A DNA stretch of 24,126 bases from Simkania sp. (lineage in GTDB: Bacteria > Chlamydiota > Chlamydiia > Chlamydiales > Simkaniaceae): NCBI GenBank assembly GCA_028281425.1, contig JANQJX010000183.1, forward strand, positions 1-24,126, written 5' to 3'. Under the pieces are notes generated by a model that was not told where the DNA came from, ran no database searches, and saw only the letters and a list, made by a program, of their open reading frames with translations. Each line of letters opens with the position of its first letter. The first letter of the stretch is position 1. Of this stretch, positions 1 to 6,352 are shown piece by piece. Position numbers and translations under genes: made by a program.

Positions 1-387
1 TTCCATTGCCGGATAGAGATATTCTTCAATGGTCCGATTGAGCCTATGAATTTCATCAATAAAAAGGATATCTCCTTCTTTAAGATTTGTTAAAATGCCA
101 GCTAGATCAGCAGGCTTTTCAATTGTTGGGCCTGAAGTGACAACTAAATGAGTCTCCATTTCTTTCGATAGAATGTGGGCAAGAGTTGTTTTTCCAAGTC
201 CTGGAGGACCATAAAAAAGGATGTGGCCTAAGGCTTCTTTCCGTTTTTTTGCAGCTCCAACAAAAACATCTAGCCTTTCGAGAACTTGGTTTTGACCCAC
301 AAACTCAAGAAGAGAAGAAGGTCTAAGTTGTTTTTCAAGGTTTTTATCTGGTTTTGTCCAAGAAGATTCAACAAAAGGTTGATTCAT
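1..387 (-). CDS. ruvB: Holliday junction branch migration helicase RuvB, N-terminal 129 residues (cut by window edge)
   Basis: RuvB is the hexameric AAA+ motor that, with RuvA and RuvC, drives branch migration of Holliday junctions in recombinational repair. The visible part begins MNQPFVESSWTKPDKNLEKQ and carries the RuvB-typical 'LRPSSLLEFVGQ' segment (residues 21-32). It has a Walker A GPPGLGKT at residues 60-67 and a Walker B DILFIDEIHR at 106-115. RuvB is usually about 335-340 residues, so roughly the last 60 percent lies beyond the left edge. The ATG at 385-387 is chosen because it gives the expected short N-terminus; no strong Shine-Dalgarno precedes it. It is divergent from dcd, which matches the ruvB/dcd adjacency I recall for Chlamydia. 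Family assignment is secure. Confidence 0.95.
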   Translation of the reverse strand, partial: MNQPFVESSWTKPDKNLEKQLRPSSLLEFVGQNQVLERLDVFVGAAKKRKEALGHILFYGPPGLGKTTLAHILSKEMETHLVVTSGPTIEKPADLAGILTNLKEGDILFIDEIHRLNRTIEEYLYPAME

Positions 388-794
388 AGTTTACATGCTT
401 AAATTTTTATCACAAAGGAGGAAAAAAGAGTGTGCTCTCCCTTATGCATATTCTACCTATCATCTATTTTTTAATCTAGTTTCAAACACTAAGTTCTTTT
501 GTTTTAAGTCCAGGGTAGACTTTAAGAAAAGTGCTCTTCTTCATAAAAAAGTGTAGCAGGAAAAGGAATTCAAAGGCTATATCTATTGCTTAAATAACGT
601 GAGTTTAACGCATAAGATTCTATGAGAAAGCATATCTTTCCGCGAACTTCCCATGAAAATGGCTCGAAAATAGCACTTTGGCTATTTCCTTTCTCCTTTT
701 TTCTGGAAACTTCCCCAAAAATCTGTACCTTTTCATAGAATCTTAGTGCATGAAATTCGTGTTAAATGAATAGAAAAAATTTGTAGGAAAAATA
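388..794. other. Divergent ruvB-dcd intergenic region
   Basis: About 407 bp without a convincing gene. It must hold the promoters of ruvB (leftward) and dcd (rightward), but I see no clear -35/-10 pair. The right half is occupied by a long inverted repeat (listed separately), which contains an AT-rich hairpin, AAATAGC-6 nt-GCTATTT, at 668-687. A purine-rich AAGGAGG word at about 415-421 on the plus strand is followed only by a very short open frame. Confidence 0.6.
594..766. repeat. Inverted-repeat element upstream of dcd (about 173 bp)
   Basis: The left arm (about 594-628) and right arm (about 731-766) are imperfect reverse complements. The best core is TAAGATTCTATGAGA at 613-627 against TTTCATAGAATCTTA at 731-745, 14 of 15 paired. 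Pairing continues outward with mismatches for roughly another 20 bp (GTGAGTTTAACGCA versus TGCATGAAATTCGTG). The interior is pyrimidine-rich. It ends about 28 bp before the dcd start, so it would lie in the promoter or leader of dcd. It could be a small non-autonomous element or a regulatory structure; its arms do not match the other repeat family in this window. Confidence 0.6.
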
Positions 795-1361
795 ATGAGT
801 TTGCAGTCAGATCAATGGATTCGAAAAATGGCGATCGAAAAAGGAATGATTGAGCCTTTTGTCGATATGCAAGTACGTGAAGTTGACCATCAAAAGATTG
901 TGAGTTATGGGCTGTCAAGTTATGGTTATGATTTACGTGTGAGTCCTTTTTTTAAGGTTTTTACAAATGTCTATAATTCAATCGTTGATCCAAAAAATTT
1001 TCAAGAAGACTCTTTTGTTGGTATCGAAGGAAAGACTTGTACCATTCCTCCTAATTCATTTGCTTTAGCAGTCAGTGTTGAATATTTCCGGATTCCGAGA
1101 AATGTTCTTACCCTTTGCATTGGGAAATCCACCTACGCCCGTTGTGGTATTCTTGTGAATGTCACCCCTTTTGAACCCGAGTGGGAAGGATATGTGACAA
1201 TAGAAATTTCTAATACCACCCCACTTCCAGCAAAAATTTATGCCGATGAAGGGGTGGCTCAAGTTCTTTTTTTAGAAGCAAAAGAGGTTTGCGAAGTTTC
1301 TTATGCCGATCGAAAAGGAAAGTATATGAAACAAGAAGGAATCACGGTCCCTACCCTTTAA
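795..1361 (+). CDS. dcd: dCTP deaminase
   Basis: Dcd deaminates dCTP to dUTP, feeding dTTP synthesis through dUTPase and thymidylate synthase; it acts as a cytosolic trimer. The 188-residue product has the family's usual length. It contains the chlamydial-style N-terminal segment 'SYGLSSYGYDLRVS' (37-50), the nucleotide-binding GKSTYARCG (110-118, equivalent to the GRSSxxR motif) and VTIEISN (134-140). E137 in that last motif corresponds to the catalytic glutamate of E. coli Dcd (E138). The ATG at 795 is preceded by a weak TAGGA. The start agrees with the known N-terminus of the family. The next gene follows on the same strand after about 90 bp. Assignment is firm; a bifunctional dCTP deaminase/dUTPase is less likely but not excluded. 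Confidence 0.95.
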   Translation: MSLQSDQWIRKMAIEKGMIEPFVDMQVREVDHQKIVSYGLSSYGYDLRVSPFFKVFTNVYNSIVDPKNFQEDSFVGIEGKTCTIPPNSFALAVSVEYFRIPRNVLTLCIGKSTYARCGILVNVTPFEPEWEGYVTIEISNTTPLPAKIYADEGVAQVLFLEAKEVCEVSYADRKGKYMKQEGITVPTL

Positions 1362-1452
1362 GGAACTCTAAGTTTAAGCTAAGGTTCATGCAAGAATTTC
1401 TTTTGGATATGGAGAAAAATCTTGAGCAAAAATTTAAGAAATGGTTTTTTAG

Positions 1453-1770
1453 ATGTGGTTTAAACAACTTTCTCAAAGAGAAAAGACCAGAATTTTTTCT
1501 TTTTTTTGGGAAAACTGGTGGGTTTTAACGTTTACTTTTCTTGCTTTTGCTCTTTACTTCCAATCCCTTTATTACAAAAACTCATTGATTTTTGATTTAA
1601 AAAATAGAATTTTTCATTTGAATCAGGTAAAAGAGATTGCAATCCAAGAGAGAGAAGACCTTTTGCTACATTTGCAAAGTCAAGATGATCCAGAGTGGAT
1701 AGAACTTGTTTTAAAAGAAAGGCTTGGGCTTGTAGAAGAAGGAGAAGTTAAAGTTGTTTTTTTATATTAG
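1453..1770 (+). CDS. FtsB/DivIC-like septum formation initiator protein
   Basis: A 105-residue protein with a short basic cytoplasmic N-terminus, one membrane segment at about residues 26-40 and a heptad-like, glutamine- and leucine-rich stretch at about 46-76. It ends with 'DPEWIELVLKERLGLV' (78-93), the signature found after the coiled coil of FtsB/DivIC proteins. FtsB/DivIC pairs with FtsL and FtsQ in the division complex. Chlamydiae lack FtsZ but keep several divisome parts, so this is plausible. The frame has a stop directly before the ATG (1450-1452), so 1453 is the first possible start; the ribosome site is weak. The stop codon TAG (1768-1770) is also the first bases of a repeat copy. 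FtsL is the main alternative. Confidence 0.7.
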   Translation: MWFKQLSQREKTRIFSFFWENWWVLTFTFLAFALYFQSLYYKNSLIFDLKNRIFHLNQVKEIAIQEREDLLLHLQSQDDPEWIELVLKERLGLVEEGEVKVVFLY

Positions 1771-1940
1771 TCCGCATTTTGTTTGCCCCCGGTTTTGAAA
1801 AGGCATGCTTGAGTGTTTTTTAAAAAGCCAAGAAATTCTCAAATGGATAAGCTTAAAACTTCACCTAAAAGAGTTTATTGGATGTGTGAGCGAAACAGAG
1901 TCTGCCGATTTTTCTGGAGTAGGCTCGCGAAATGGGACTG
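1768..1940 (+). repeat. Copy 1 of dispersed palindromic repeat family, near full length
   Basis: The copy begins TAGTCCGCATTTT, directly at the stop codon of the FtsB/DivIC-like gene. It ends near 1940 in an inverted version of the same word (CGAAATGGGACT). Bases 1827-1880 match the reverse complement of 18721-18774 at 47 of 54 positions by eye. Bases from about 1874 on (GGATGTGTGAGCGAAACAGA) align with 13441-13479 and with the reverse complement of 9497-9538. The whole copy is collinear with the copy inside the serpin gene. Confidence 0.8.
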
Positions 1941-2220
1941 CCTTGAGCTGAAAAATTTTTTAGATAAGTTGAGATTTTTTTCGAAAATTGTGAAAGCTGC
2001 AAATTCACTATACCCTTGAGAGCAAAGGGACATACGGCTGTCTTAAGCCTAAGGAGAAAAGATCCTTATACACGATGATTTTCCAGTTTAAGGCAGTCCC
2101 GAAATGCAGACGGATCCTTTTTATAGAATTCGGACATGGAATTGGCTTTAAGGAAAAAATGGTTTTGCAGATGGAAAATATCTTGAAGGTGGCTGTGGAC
2201 TTGCTTACAATTTAAGCTAA
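1771..2220. other. Repeat-rich spacer between the septum protein and the DUF21/CBS genes
   Basis: 450 bp with no convincing gene. It holds repeat copy 1 and an inverted repeat at 1934-2100. A 46-codon frame at 2075-2215 (starts MIFQFKAVPKCRR) is open, with an AAGGAG too far upstream (about 18 nt), and I do not recognise it. An open frame at 1813-2019 is simply the repeat read through and is not called. Confidence 0.6.
1934..2100. repeat. Inverted repeat overlapping the end of repeat copy 1
   Basis: GGGACTGCCTTGAGCTGAAAA (1934-1954) is the near reverse complement of TTTTCCAGTTTAAGGCAGTCCC (2079-2100; listed here as two parts, TTTTCCAGTTTAAG then GCAGTCCC). The two differ by one gap and a few mismatches. 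About 125 bp separate the arms. It could be a second nested element or a large transcript structure ahead of the 2221 gene. Confidence 0.5.
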
Positions 2221-3486
2221 ATGTTACTTATTTTATCGATTCTACTTGTTTTTCTTATTATTGGATCGGGAGTTTTGTCTGCTTCTGAAACAGCTCTTTT
2301 CTCTCTTTCATCTATGCGTCTTAAAGCTTTTCGTTACGGGAAAGAGAAACGGGGTCAGTTGGTTGCAAAGCTTTTATTACGTCCGCGTAAATTGCTTGTG
2401 ACCCTTCTTATGGTCAATGTTTTGATGAATATTTTAGTCCAAAATGTCTTTTCGGCAATCTTTGCTAAAGAACCGAGCTTTTGGTTTTCTGTGGGTATTC
2501 CTCTTCTTTTGACGTTACTTTTTGGAGAAATCATTCCAAAGTCCCTGGCTTATCCAATGAATACTTGGATTGCTTATAAGGTCGCCCCTTTTCTTCAATT
2601 TTTACAATCTCTCGTGAAGCCTTTTCGAGATGCAATTACTTTTTTAACAAATGGAATTTCTCGCTTTTTTTTCTTTTATCTCAGACAAGAAAAGGAAATT
2701 TCGATCGAAGAGCTTAGACATGCTTTGCATACCTCCAAGAAAACGGGAGTCATTTCAATGATAGAGGCAAATCTTGTACGAGGCTATCTCAATTTAGATG
2801 AACATCTGGTTAAGGAGCTGATGTGCCCAAGAGGAGAAGTCCTTTTTTTCGATATCAATAAACCCATTGAAGAGCTTCTTTATCTTTTCGTCAATGAAGA
2901 ATGTACCCGCATTCCCGTTTGTAATAAAAATTTAGAAAATTTACTTGGCATTATGACGAGTGGAAGCTTTTTTTTACATAAAACACGTATTCAGACAAGC
3001 CATGATTTAATTCCTTTTTTACGTAAGCCTCACTTCATTTTTGAATCTTTACTTTCTCGCTTAGCTTTGAAAGAGTGTTATAAGAAAGAGGAAAATATGC
3101 TCATTGTTGTTGATGAATATGGGTCAATTTCAGGGCTTTTAACTTTAGAAGATCTTGTTGAAACCGTCATTGGACAGATTGCTGATCGGAGAAATGAGAA
3201 AAAGCATTTTACACGTGCTTCTGAAGATGTTGTGATTGCAAGTGGAAAATTAGACCTCGGTGAATTTGAAGAGATTTTTGATGTTTCGCTTGAGAGTGCT
3301 CATAATATGGCAACAATAGGAGGTTATTTAACCGAAAAATTAGGAGATATTCCCAAAAGTGGGGCTAAATACGAAACAAAAGAATTTCTTTTTCAGATCT
3401 TATCTGCTGATACCCATCGCGTGCGCCGTGTCTATATTCGTCGCTTGCGTGCAACAAAAAAGGAGAAGGGAAAAAAAGATGAATGA
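2221..3486 (+). CDS. DUF21/CBS/CorC-domain membrane protein (HlyC/CorC, CNNM family), first of a pair
   Basis: A 421-residue protein of the HlyC/CorC family, which in bacteria is linked to magnesium and cobalt homeostasis although older annotations call it hemolysin. The N-terminal DUF21 membrane domain (about 1-150) shows the motif SASETALFSLSSMR (20-33) and four hydrophobic stretches. A CBS pair spans about 190-310, with 'VVDEYGSISGLLTLEDL' near its end. A CorC_HlyC transporter-associated domain occupies about 335-405. A basic tail follows. TAA directly precedes the ATG at 2221, so the start cannot be further upstream; no good ribosome site is seen. The next, paralogous gene overlaps its end by 8 bp. 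C. trachomatis has a similar adjacent pair (CT256/CT257 by memory). Confidence 0.9.
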   Translation: MLLILSILLVFLIIGSGVLSASETALFSLSSMRLKAFRYGKEKRGQLVAKLLLRPRKLLVTLLMVNVLMNILVQNVFSAIFAKEPSFWFSVGIPLLLTLLFGEIIPKSLAYPMNTWIAYKVAPFLQFLQSLVKPFRDAITFLTNGISRFFFFYLRQEKEISIEELRHALHTSKKTGVISMIEANLVRGYLNLDEHLVKELMCPRGEVLFFDINKPIEELLYLFVNEECTRIPVCNKNLENLLGIMTSGSFFLHKTRIQTSHDLIPFLRKPHFIFESLLSRLALKECYKKEENMLIVVDEYGSISGLLTLEDLVETVIGQIADRRNEKKHFTRASEDVVIASGKLDLGEFEEIFDVSLESAHNMATIGGYLTEKLGDIPKSGAKYETKEFLFQILSADTHRVRRVYIRRLRATKKEKGKKDE

Positions 3487-4714
3487 TTCTTGGAAAGATT
3501 TTCTTCTTCTTTTAATCATTTCTCTTTTGATTCAAGGGTTCTTTTCGATGATGGAAATGGCTTGCGTTTCTTTTAATAAAGTGCGTTTGCAATACTACGT
3601 CAGCAAAGATTCTAAACGAGCAAAATGGCTTAGCAAGCTACTAAGCCATCCAGCCCATCTTTTTGGAACGACACTCATTGGGGTTAATGCAGCTCTTCAA
3701 TTTGGTTCTGAATGTGGACGTCGTTTGTATGCTTCTTTTGGGTTAAGTCCCGATTGGGCAATGCTATCACAGGTCTTTATTGTGTTGATTTTTTCAGAAC
3801 TTGCTCCGATGTTTGCGGCTAGAAGATGTGCTGAAAATGTCACGATGCTAGGGATCTTTCCTCTTTATCTTATTTCTATCATTTTACGTCCTTTTACAGT
3901 GGTTTTATCTTGGATCTGCCGCTTTGTTCATTTTCTTTTTCGTGTGCCTATAGCTCCTAATACAATCTCTAGAGAAGAGTTGCAAAAAGCCATTGAGGAA
4001 AGGGATGAAGGGGGGATGTCATTAGAAAAAAAGAGAAATGATCTTGTTTTAATGAATATTTTCTCTCTTAAAACCAAAAGAGCCAAAGATCTTATGGAAC
4101 CTCTTAAGCAAAGTCAATTGCTCTCTTCTTATGCAACAGTTGGAGATCTACGCTCTTTTCTTAATCTGCAAAACCTTCCTTTTGTTCCTCTTTTTGATCA
4201 GAAAAAAGAAAGGATCGTCTCTGTTGCCTATCCACGTGATTTGCTTCGTTTTTCCGACGCTACACCTCTTAGGCTCTATGCACGTCCTCCTTGGTTTATT
4301 ACTGAAAAGAGTTCTATTTTAGAAATCATGAAAGAATTCCGTTCCAATAATCAGAGTGTTGCGATCGTTTTAGGGAGTTTTGGTTTAGCAACAGGGATTT
4401 TAACTTTAGATGCTATTGTCGATGAAATTTTTGGTGAAAGAGATGATTGGGCCTCTTTTGGAGAGTTTTCCCTTGAAAAACATCGCATTTTAATCGATCG
4501 CTCTTTTCCAGGTGATACGAAGATTTCTGATATCAATCGTTGGTTTAATCTTTCTTTGCCTGGAAAAGAAGAAGAAAGTTTAGAAGAATTGATGAGTCGC
4601 CTTTTAGATCGACGCGTTGAAAAAGGAGAATCTGTGAAGATTTGTGATTTAGAACTCACTTTAGATGAGAGTTCATTTGCCGAAAAGAAAACGATTACAA
4701 TTCGCTCTCTTTAA
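3479..4714 (+). CDS. DUF21/CBS/CorC-domain membrane protein, second of a pair
   Basis: A 411-residue paralogue of the upstream gene with the same order: a DUF21 membrane domain with SMMEMACVSFNKVRL (about residues 22-36), a CBS pair in the middle, and a C-terminal CorC_HlyC-like domain. Likely an inner-membrane partner of the first protein in divalent cation export or tolerance; substrate unknown. I start it at ATG 3479, not at the longer frame beginning 3359, because 3479 follows a purine-rich AGGAGAAGGG and gives the normal DUF21 N-terminus. It overlaps the upstream stop by 8 bp, so the two are probably translationally coupled. Its TAA stop overlaps the stop of the convergent 4711-5730 gene through a shared TTAA. 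Confidence 0.9.
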   Translation: MNDSWKDFLLLLIISLLIQGFFSMMEMACVSFNKVRLQYYVSKDSKRAKWLSKLLSHPAHLFGTTLIGVNAALQFGSECGRRLYASFGLSPDWAMLSQVFIVLIFSELAPMFAARRCAENVTMLGIFPLYLISIILRPFTVVLSWICRFVHFLFRVPIAPNTISREELQKAIEERDEGGMSLEKKRNDLVLMNIFSLKTKRAKDLMEPLKQSQLLSSYATVGDLRSFLNLQNLPFVPLFDQKKERIVSVAYPRDLLRFSDATPLRLYARPPWFITEKSSILEIMKEFRSNNQSVAIVLGSFGLATGILTLDAIVDEIFGERDDWASFGEFSLEKHRILIDRSFPGDTKISDINRWFNLSLPGKEEESLEELMSRLLDRRVEKGESVKICDLELTLDESSFAEKKTITIRSL

Positions 4715-5730
4715 AAAAAAGGCTGGAAGAAATTCACTTTTCTTGAGGCGCCAGAGGAAATCGCATACCTTTCCAAAATGTTTTGTGCGAAATGCACGGT
4801 CTTTTGCACTGCGGAAATTCTTCTATAGCAACCTAATACTAAGCATTTGGAAATAAAAATAGTTCCAAAAAAGATATTTCTAGCCAAATTCATCGTCTTT
4901 TGAGCAGAGAGGTTGACCAGGTTAGTTAAATCTTCAGCAAAGTCCAATTTTAAGATTAAAGCAGAAATTGTCGTTAATAAAATCGCTGGTTTGATGGCAG
5001 CATTGCCCATATTGATGAGTATAGGGTCGATAACATAAGTGTTTACCACTTGATCTATGTTTCTTACATAAGGTAAGAGGGCTGCTTGTGTGATGTTTAA
5101 ATGTGCGGCGTTTAAATAAGATAAAAAGGTGATTTTTGAATATTTTTTGTAGTCATTGAAAGTGTTTGCGATCACTGAAACATATTGAGAAGGGAGTGAA
5201 TTTTCGCAAACAGAGGAATTTTCAGAAACAGGGGAATTTTCGCAAACAGAGGAATTTTCAGAAACAGAGGAATTTGAATTCAACTCATGGGGTGGTGTCT
5301 TAGGTAGTTCAAAGGGGGAGGGGGAGGATAAAGGAGTGGAATAATCAATCGCACCATAGTTATAGTGATTCTTAAGCTGAAAGGAAGAAGCGGGGGAGGG
5401 GGAGGATAAAGGAGTGGAACCAATCGCACCACCATAGTTATAGTGATTCTTAAACTGAAAGGGAGAAGCAGGAGTCTTCTTCGAGGGGGGAGGATTGAAC
5501 ATCTGATAGGCAATGTCAAATGTCTTATTAAACGTCTTTTCAAAAGAGTTTTTAGGAATGAATTGATACCGGTCATTTAACAAAGTGGGGACTTTAGTAG
5601 AAGTGAAAGTTGCAAGCTGTTGTCCTATTTCGCTGTTGTAAGCCTGTTTGACCAATTGAGTAGCATCGTAGCTCATTCTAGAGAGGCCCCATAAGCTCAC
5701 AAACAGTGTCCCAATAGTTTGAATAGTCAT
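4711..5730 (-). CDS. Unrecognised 339-residue protein with tandem repeats and C-terminal membrane segments; candidate effector
   Basis: I do not recognise a family. The protein begins MTIQTIGTLFVSLWGLSRMS, mildly hydrophobic. A Pro/Ser/Tyr-rich middle has two copies of a 26-residue unit (FQFKNHYNYGG... and FQLKNHYNYGA..., each ending TPLSSPSP; about residues 90-141). These are followed by four 6-residue units alternating SSVSEN and SSVCEN-like (about 155-178). The C-terminal half has hydrophobic stretches near 'AIKPAILLTTISALILKL' and 'NIFFGTIFISKCLVLGCY'. Start ATG 5730 is preceded by AAAGGAG at good spacing. It lies 20 bp downstream of the 5751-6257 gene, so the two probably form an operon. 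The pair interrupts the conserved CBS-gene/nifS neighbourhood, which suggests an accessory, possibly secreted, host-interaction protein. That role is inference. Confidence 0.75.
   Translation of the reverse strand: MTIQTIGTLFVSLWGLSRMSYDATQLVKQAYNSEIGQQLATFTSTKVPTLLNDRYQFIPKNSFEKTFNKTFDIAYQMFNPPPSKKTPASPFQFKNHYNYGGAIGSTPLSSPSPASSFQLKNHYNYGAIDYSTPLSSPSPFELPKTPPHELNSNSSVSENSSVCENSPVSENSSVCENSLPSQYVSVIANTFNDYKKYSKITFLSYLNAAHLNITQAALLPYVRNIDQVVNTYVIDPILINMGNAAIKPAILLTTISALILKLDFAEDLTNLVNLSAQKTMNLARNIFFGTIFISKCLVLGCYRRISAVQKTVHFAQNILERYAISSGASRKVNFFQPFF
5195..5266 (-). repeat. Tandem 18-bp repeat, four units, inside the 339-residue ORF
   Basis: Plus-strand units alternate GAATTTTCGCAAACAGAG and GAATTTTCAGAAACAGAG-like, so two 18-bp types make a 36-bp higher-order period. 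Translated on the minus strand they give alternating VCEN and VSEN blocks. The period is a multiple of three, so unit loss or gain would keep the frame. Confidence 0.85.
5314..5469 (-). repeat. Tandem 78-bp repeat, two units, with G-rich tract
   Basis: Unit 1 starts at 5314 and unit 2 at 5392, each beginning GGGGGAGGGGGAGGATAAAG on the plus strand and then carrying a TAGTTATAGTGATTCTTAA block. The 78-bp period equals 26 codons, so copy number can change without a frameshift. The G5-A-G5 tract is conspicuous in an AT-rich region. Confidence 0.85.
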
Positions 5731-5750
5731 TTATTTTCTCCTTTATTCCT

Positions 5751-6257
5751 TTAATTGATTCCTTTTGGATTGGCAAAAGAGTGTAAGAGTGCTTTGCATT
5801 TATGCGTAATCACTGTTGCCATTTTATCTGCGGGCCAAGTGGCTCCTTGAAGGAAGAGTTTTATATAAGGACGTGAAAACTTAGAAAATAGGTCAGCTAC
5901 AAGGACCCCCGCTGGAATTAAAACTATTGCATTATGTGTTTTTAAGGTATTGCCCCCTACTTGGCTTATGATGGAATTTATCATGCCTGCACAATCTGGA
6001 TCGTTTGCTCCACATCCCGTATTTAGATAGTTCATGAAGAAGTTGATCGATTTATCAGGATAAGCTTGAATATTTAAAAAAAGTATTAAAGATGCTGTTT
6101 TTGTGATAAGACTTGCAAGAGGGTCAATTAAATTCTTGGGTTTGTTAAGTTTTGTTTCAGTCTTAAGTTTTGTTTCAATCTTTTTTAAAGAAACCTTTAT
6201 GGGGTTAAGTTGTGCGTTAAGTTGTGCAGAAGCGCTACTTAAAGAGCTAGTTGCCAT
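5751..6257 (-). CDS. Unrecognised 168-residue membrane-associated protein, first gene of accessory pair
   Basis: No family recognised. The protein starts MATSSLSSASAQLNAQLNP, a Ser/Ala/Gln-rich N-terminus of the kind often seen in type III-exported proteins. It has two hydrophobic stretches, about residues 48-65 (LASLITKTASLILFLNIQ) and 108-123 (NAIVLIPAGVLVADLF), separated by a Cys-containing loop (TGCGANDPDCAG). I chose ATG 6257 rather than the longer in-frame ATG 6287 because GGAGAGG sits 5-10 nt upstream. A good promoter at 6288-6316 would also start transcription near 6280, inside the longer version. The gene is followed 20 bp later by the 339-residue gene. Spaced hydrophobic pairs occur in Inc proteins, but the spacing here is wider than typical. 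Confidence 0.7.
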   Translation of the reverse strand: MATSSLSSASAQLNAQLNPIKVSLKKIETKLKTETKLNKPKNLIDPLASLITKTASLILFLNIQAYPDKSINFFMNYLNTGCGANDPDCAGMINSIISQVGGNTLKTHNAIVLIPAGVLVADLFSKFSRPYIKLFLQGATWPADKMATVITHKCKALLHSFANPKGIN

Positions 6258-6287
6258 AAACCTCTCCTTTATTAGGATAAGAAACAA

Positions 6288-6316
6288 ATTTTAATGTAAG
6301 GGAGGATTTTTTTCAA
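6288..6316 (-). promoter_or_regulatory. Predicted sigma70/sigma66-type promoter for the accessory pair
   Basis: Read on the minus strand: TTGAAA (6316-6311), a 17-bp spacer, then TAAAAT (6293-6288). That leaves a leader of about 23 nt containing the GGAGAGG ribosome site of the 6257 start. Match to the -35/-10 consensus is good for a single unverified site. Confidence 0.6.
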
Positions 6317-6352
6317 GAAAAAAATTTTTTTTAATTATTGAAAAAATAGGTT

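Noticed and set aside
1289..1528. 79-codon frame overlapping dcd and the septum protein
   Set aside because: Read-through of two better-supported genes in another frame; no family resemblance.
1813..2019. 68-codon frame in the spacer
   Set aside because: It is a translation of repeat copy 1 and its flank; the frame is interrupted or different in the other copies.
3359..3478. Longer N-terminus for the second DUF21/CBS gene
   Set aside because: The extension overlaps the CorC domain of the upstream gene in another frame, is Lys/Arg/Phe-rich and lacks a ribosome site; ATG 3479 gives the normal DUF21 start.
5195..5469. CRISPR array
   Set aside because: The repeats are directly tandem with no unique spacers, stay in a reading frame and encode protein repeats.
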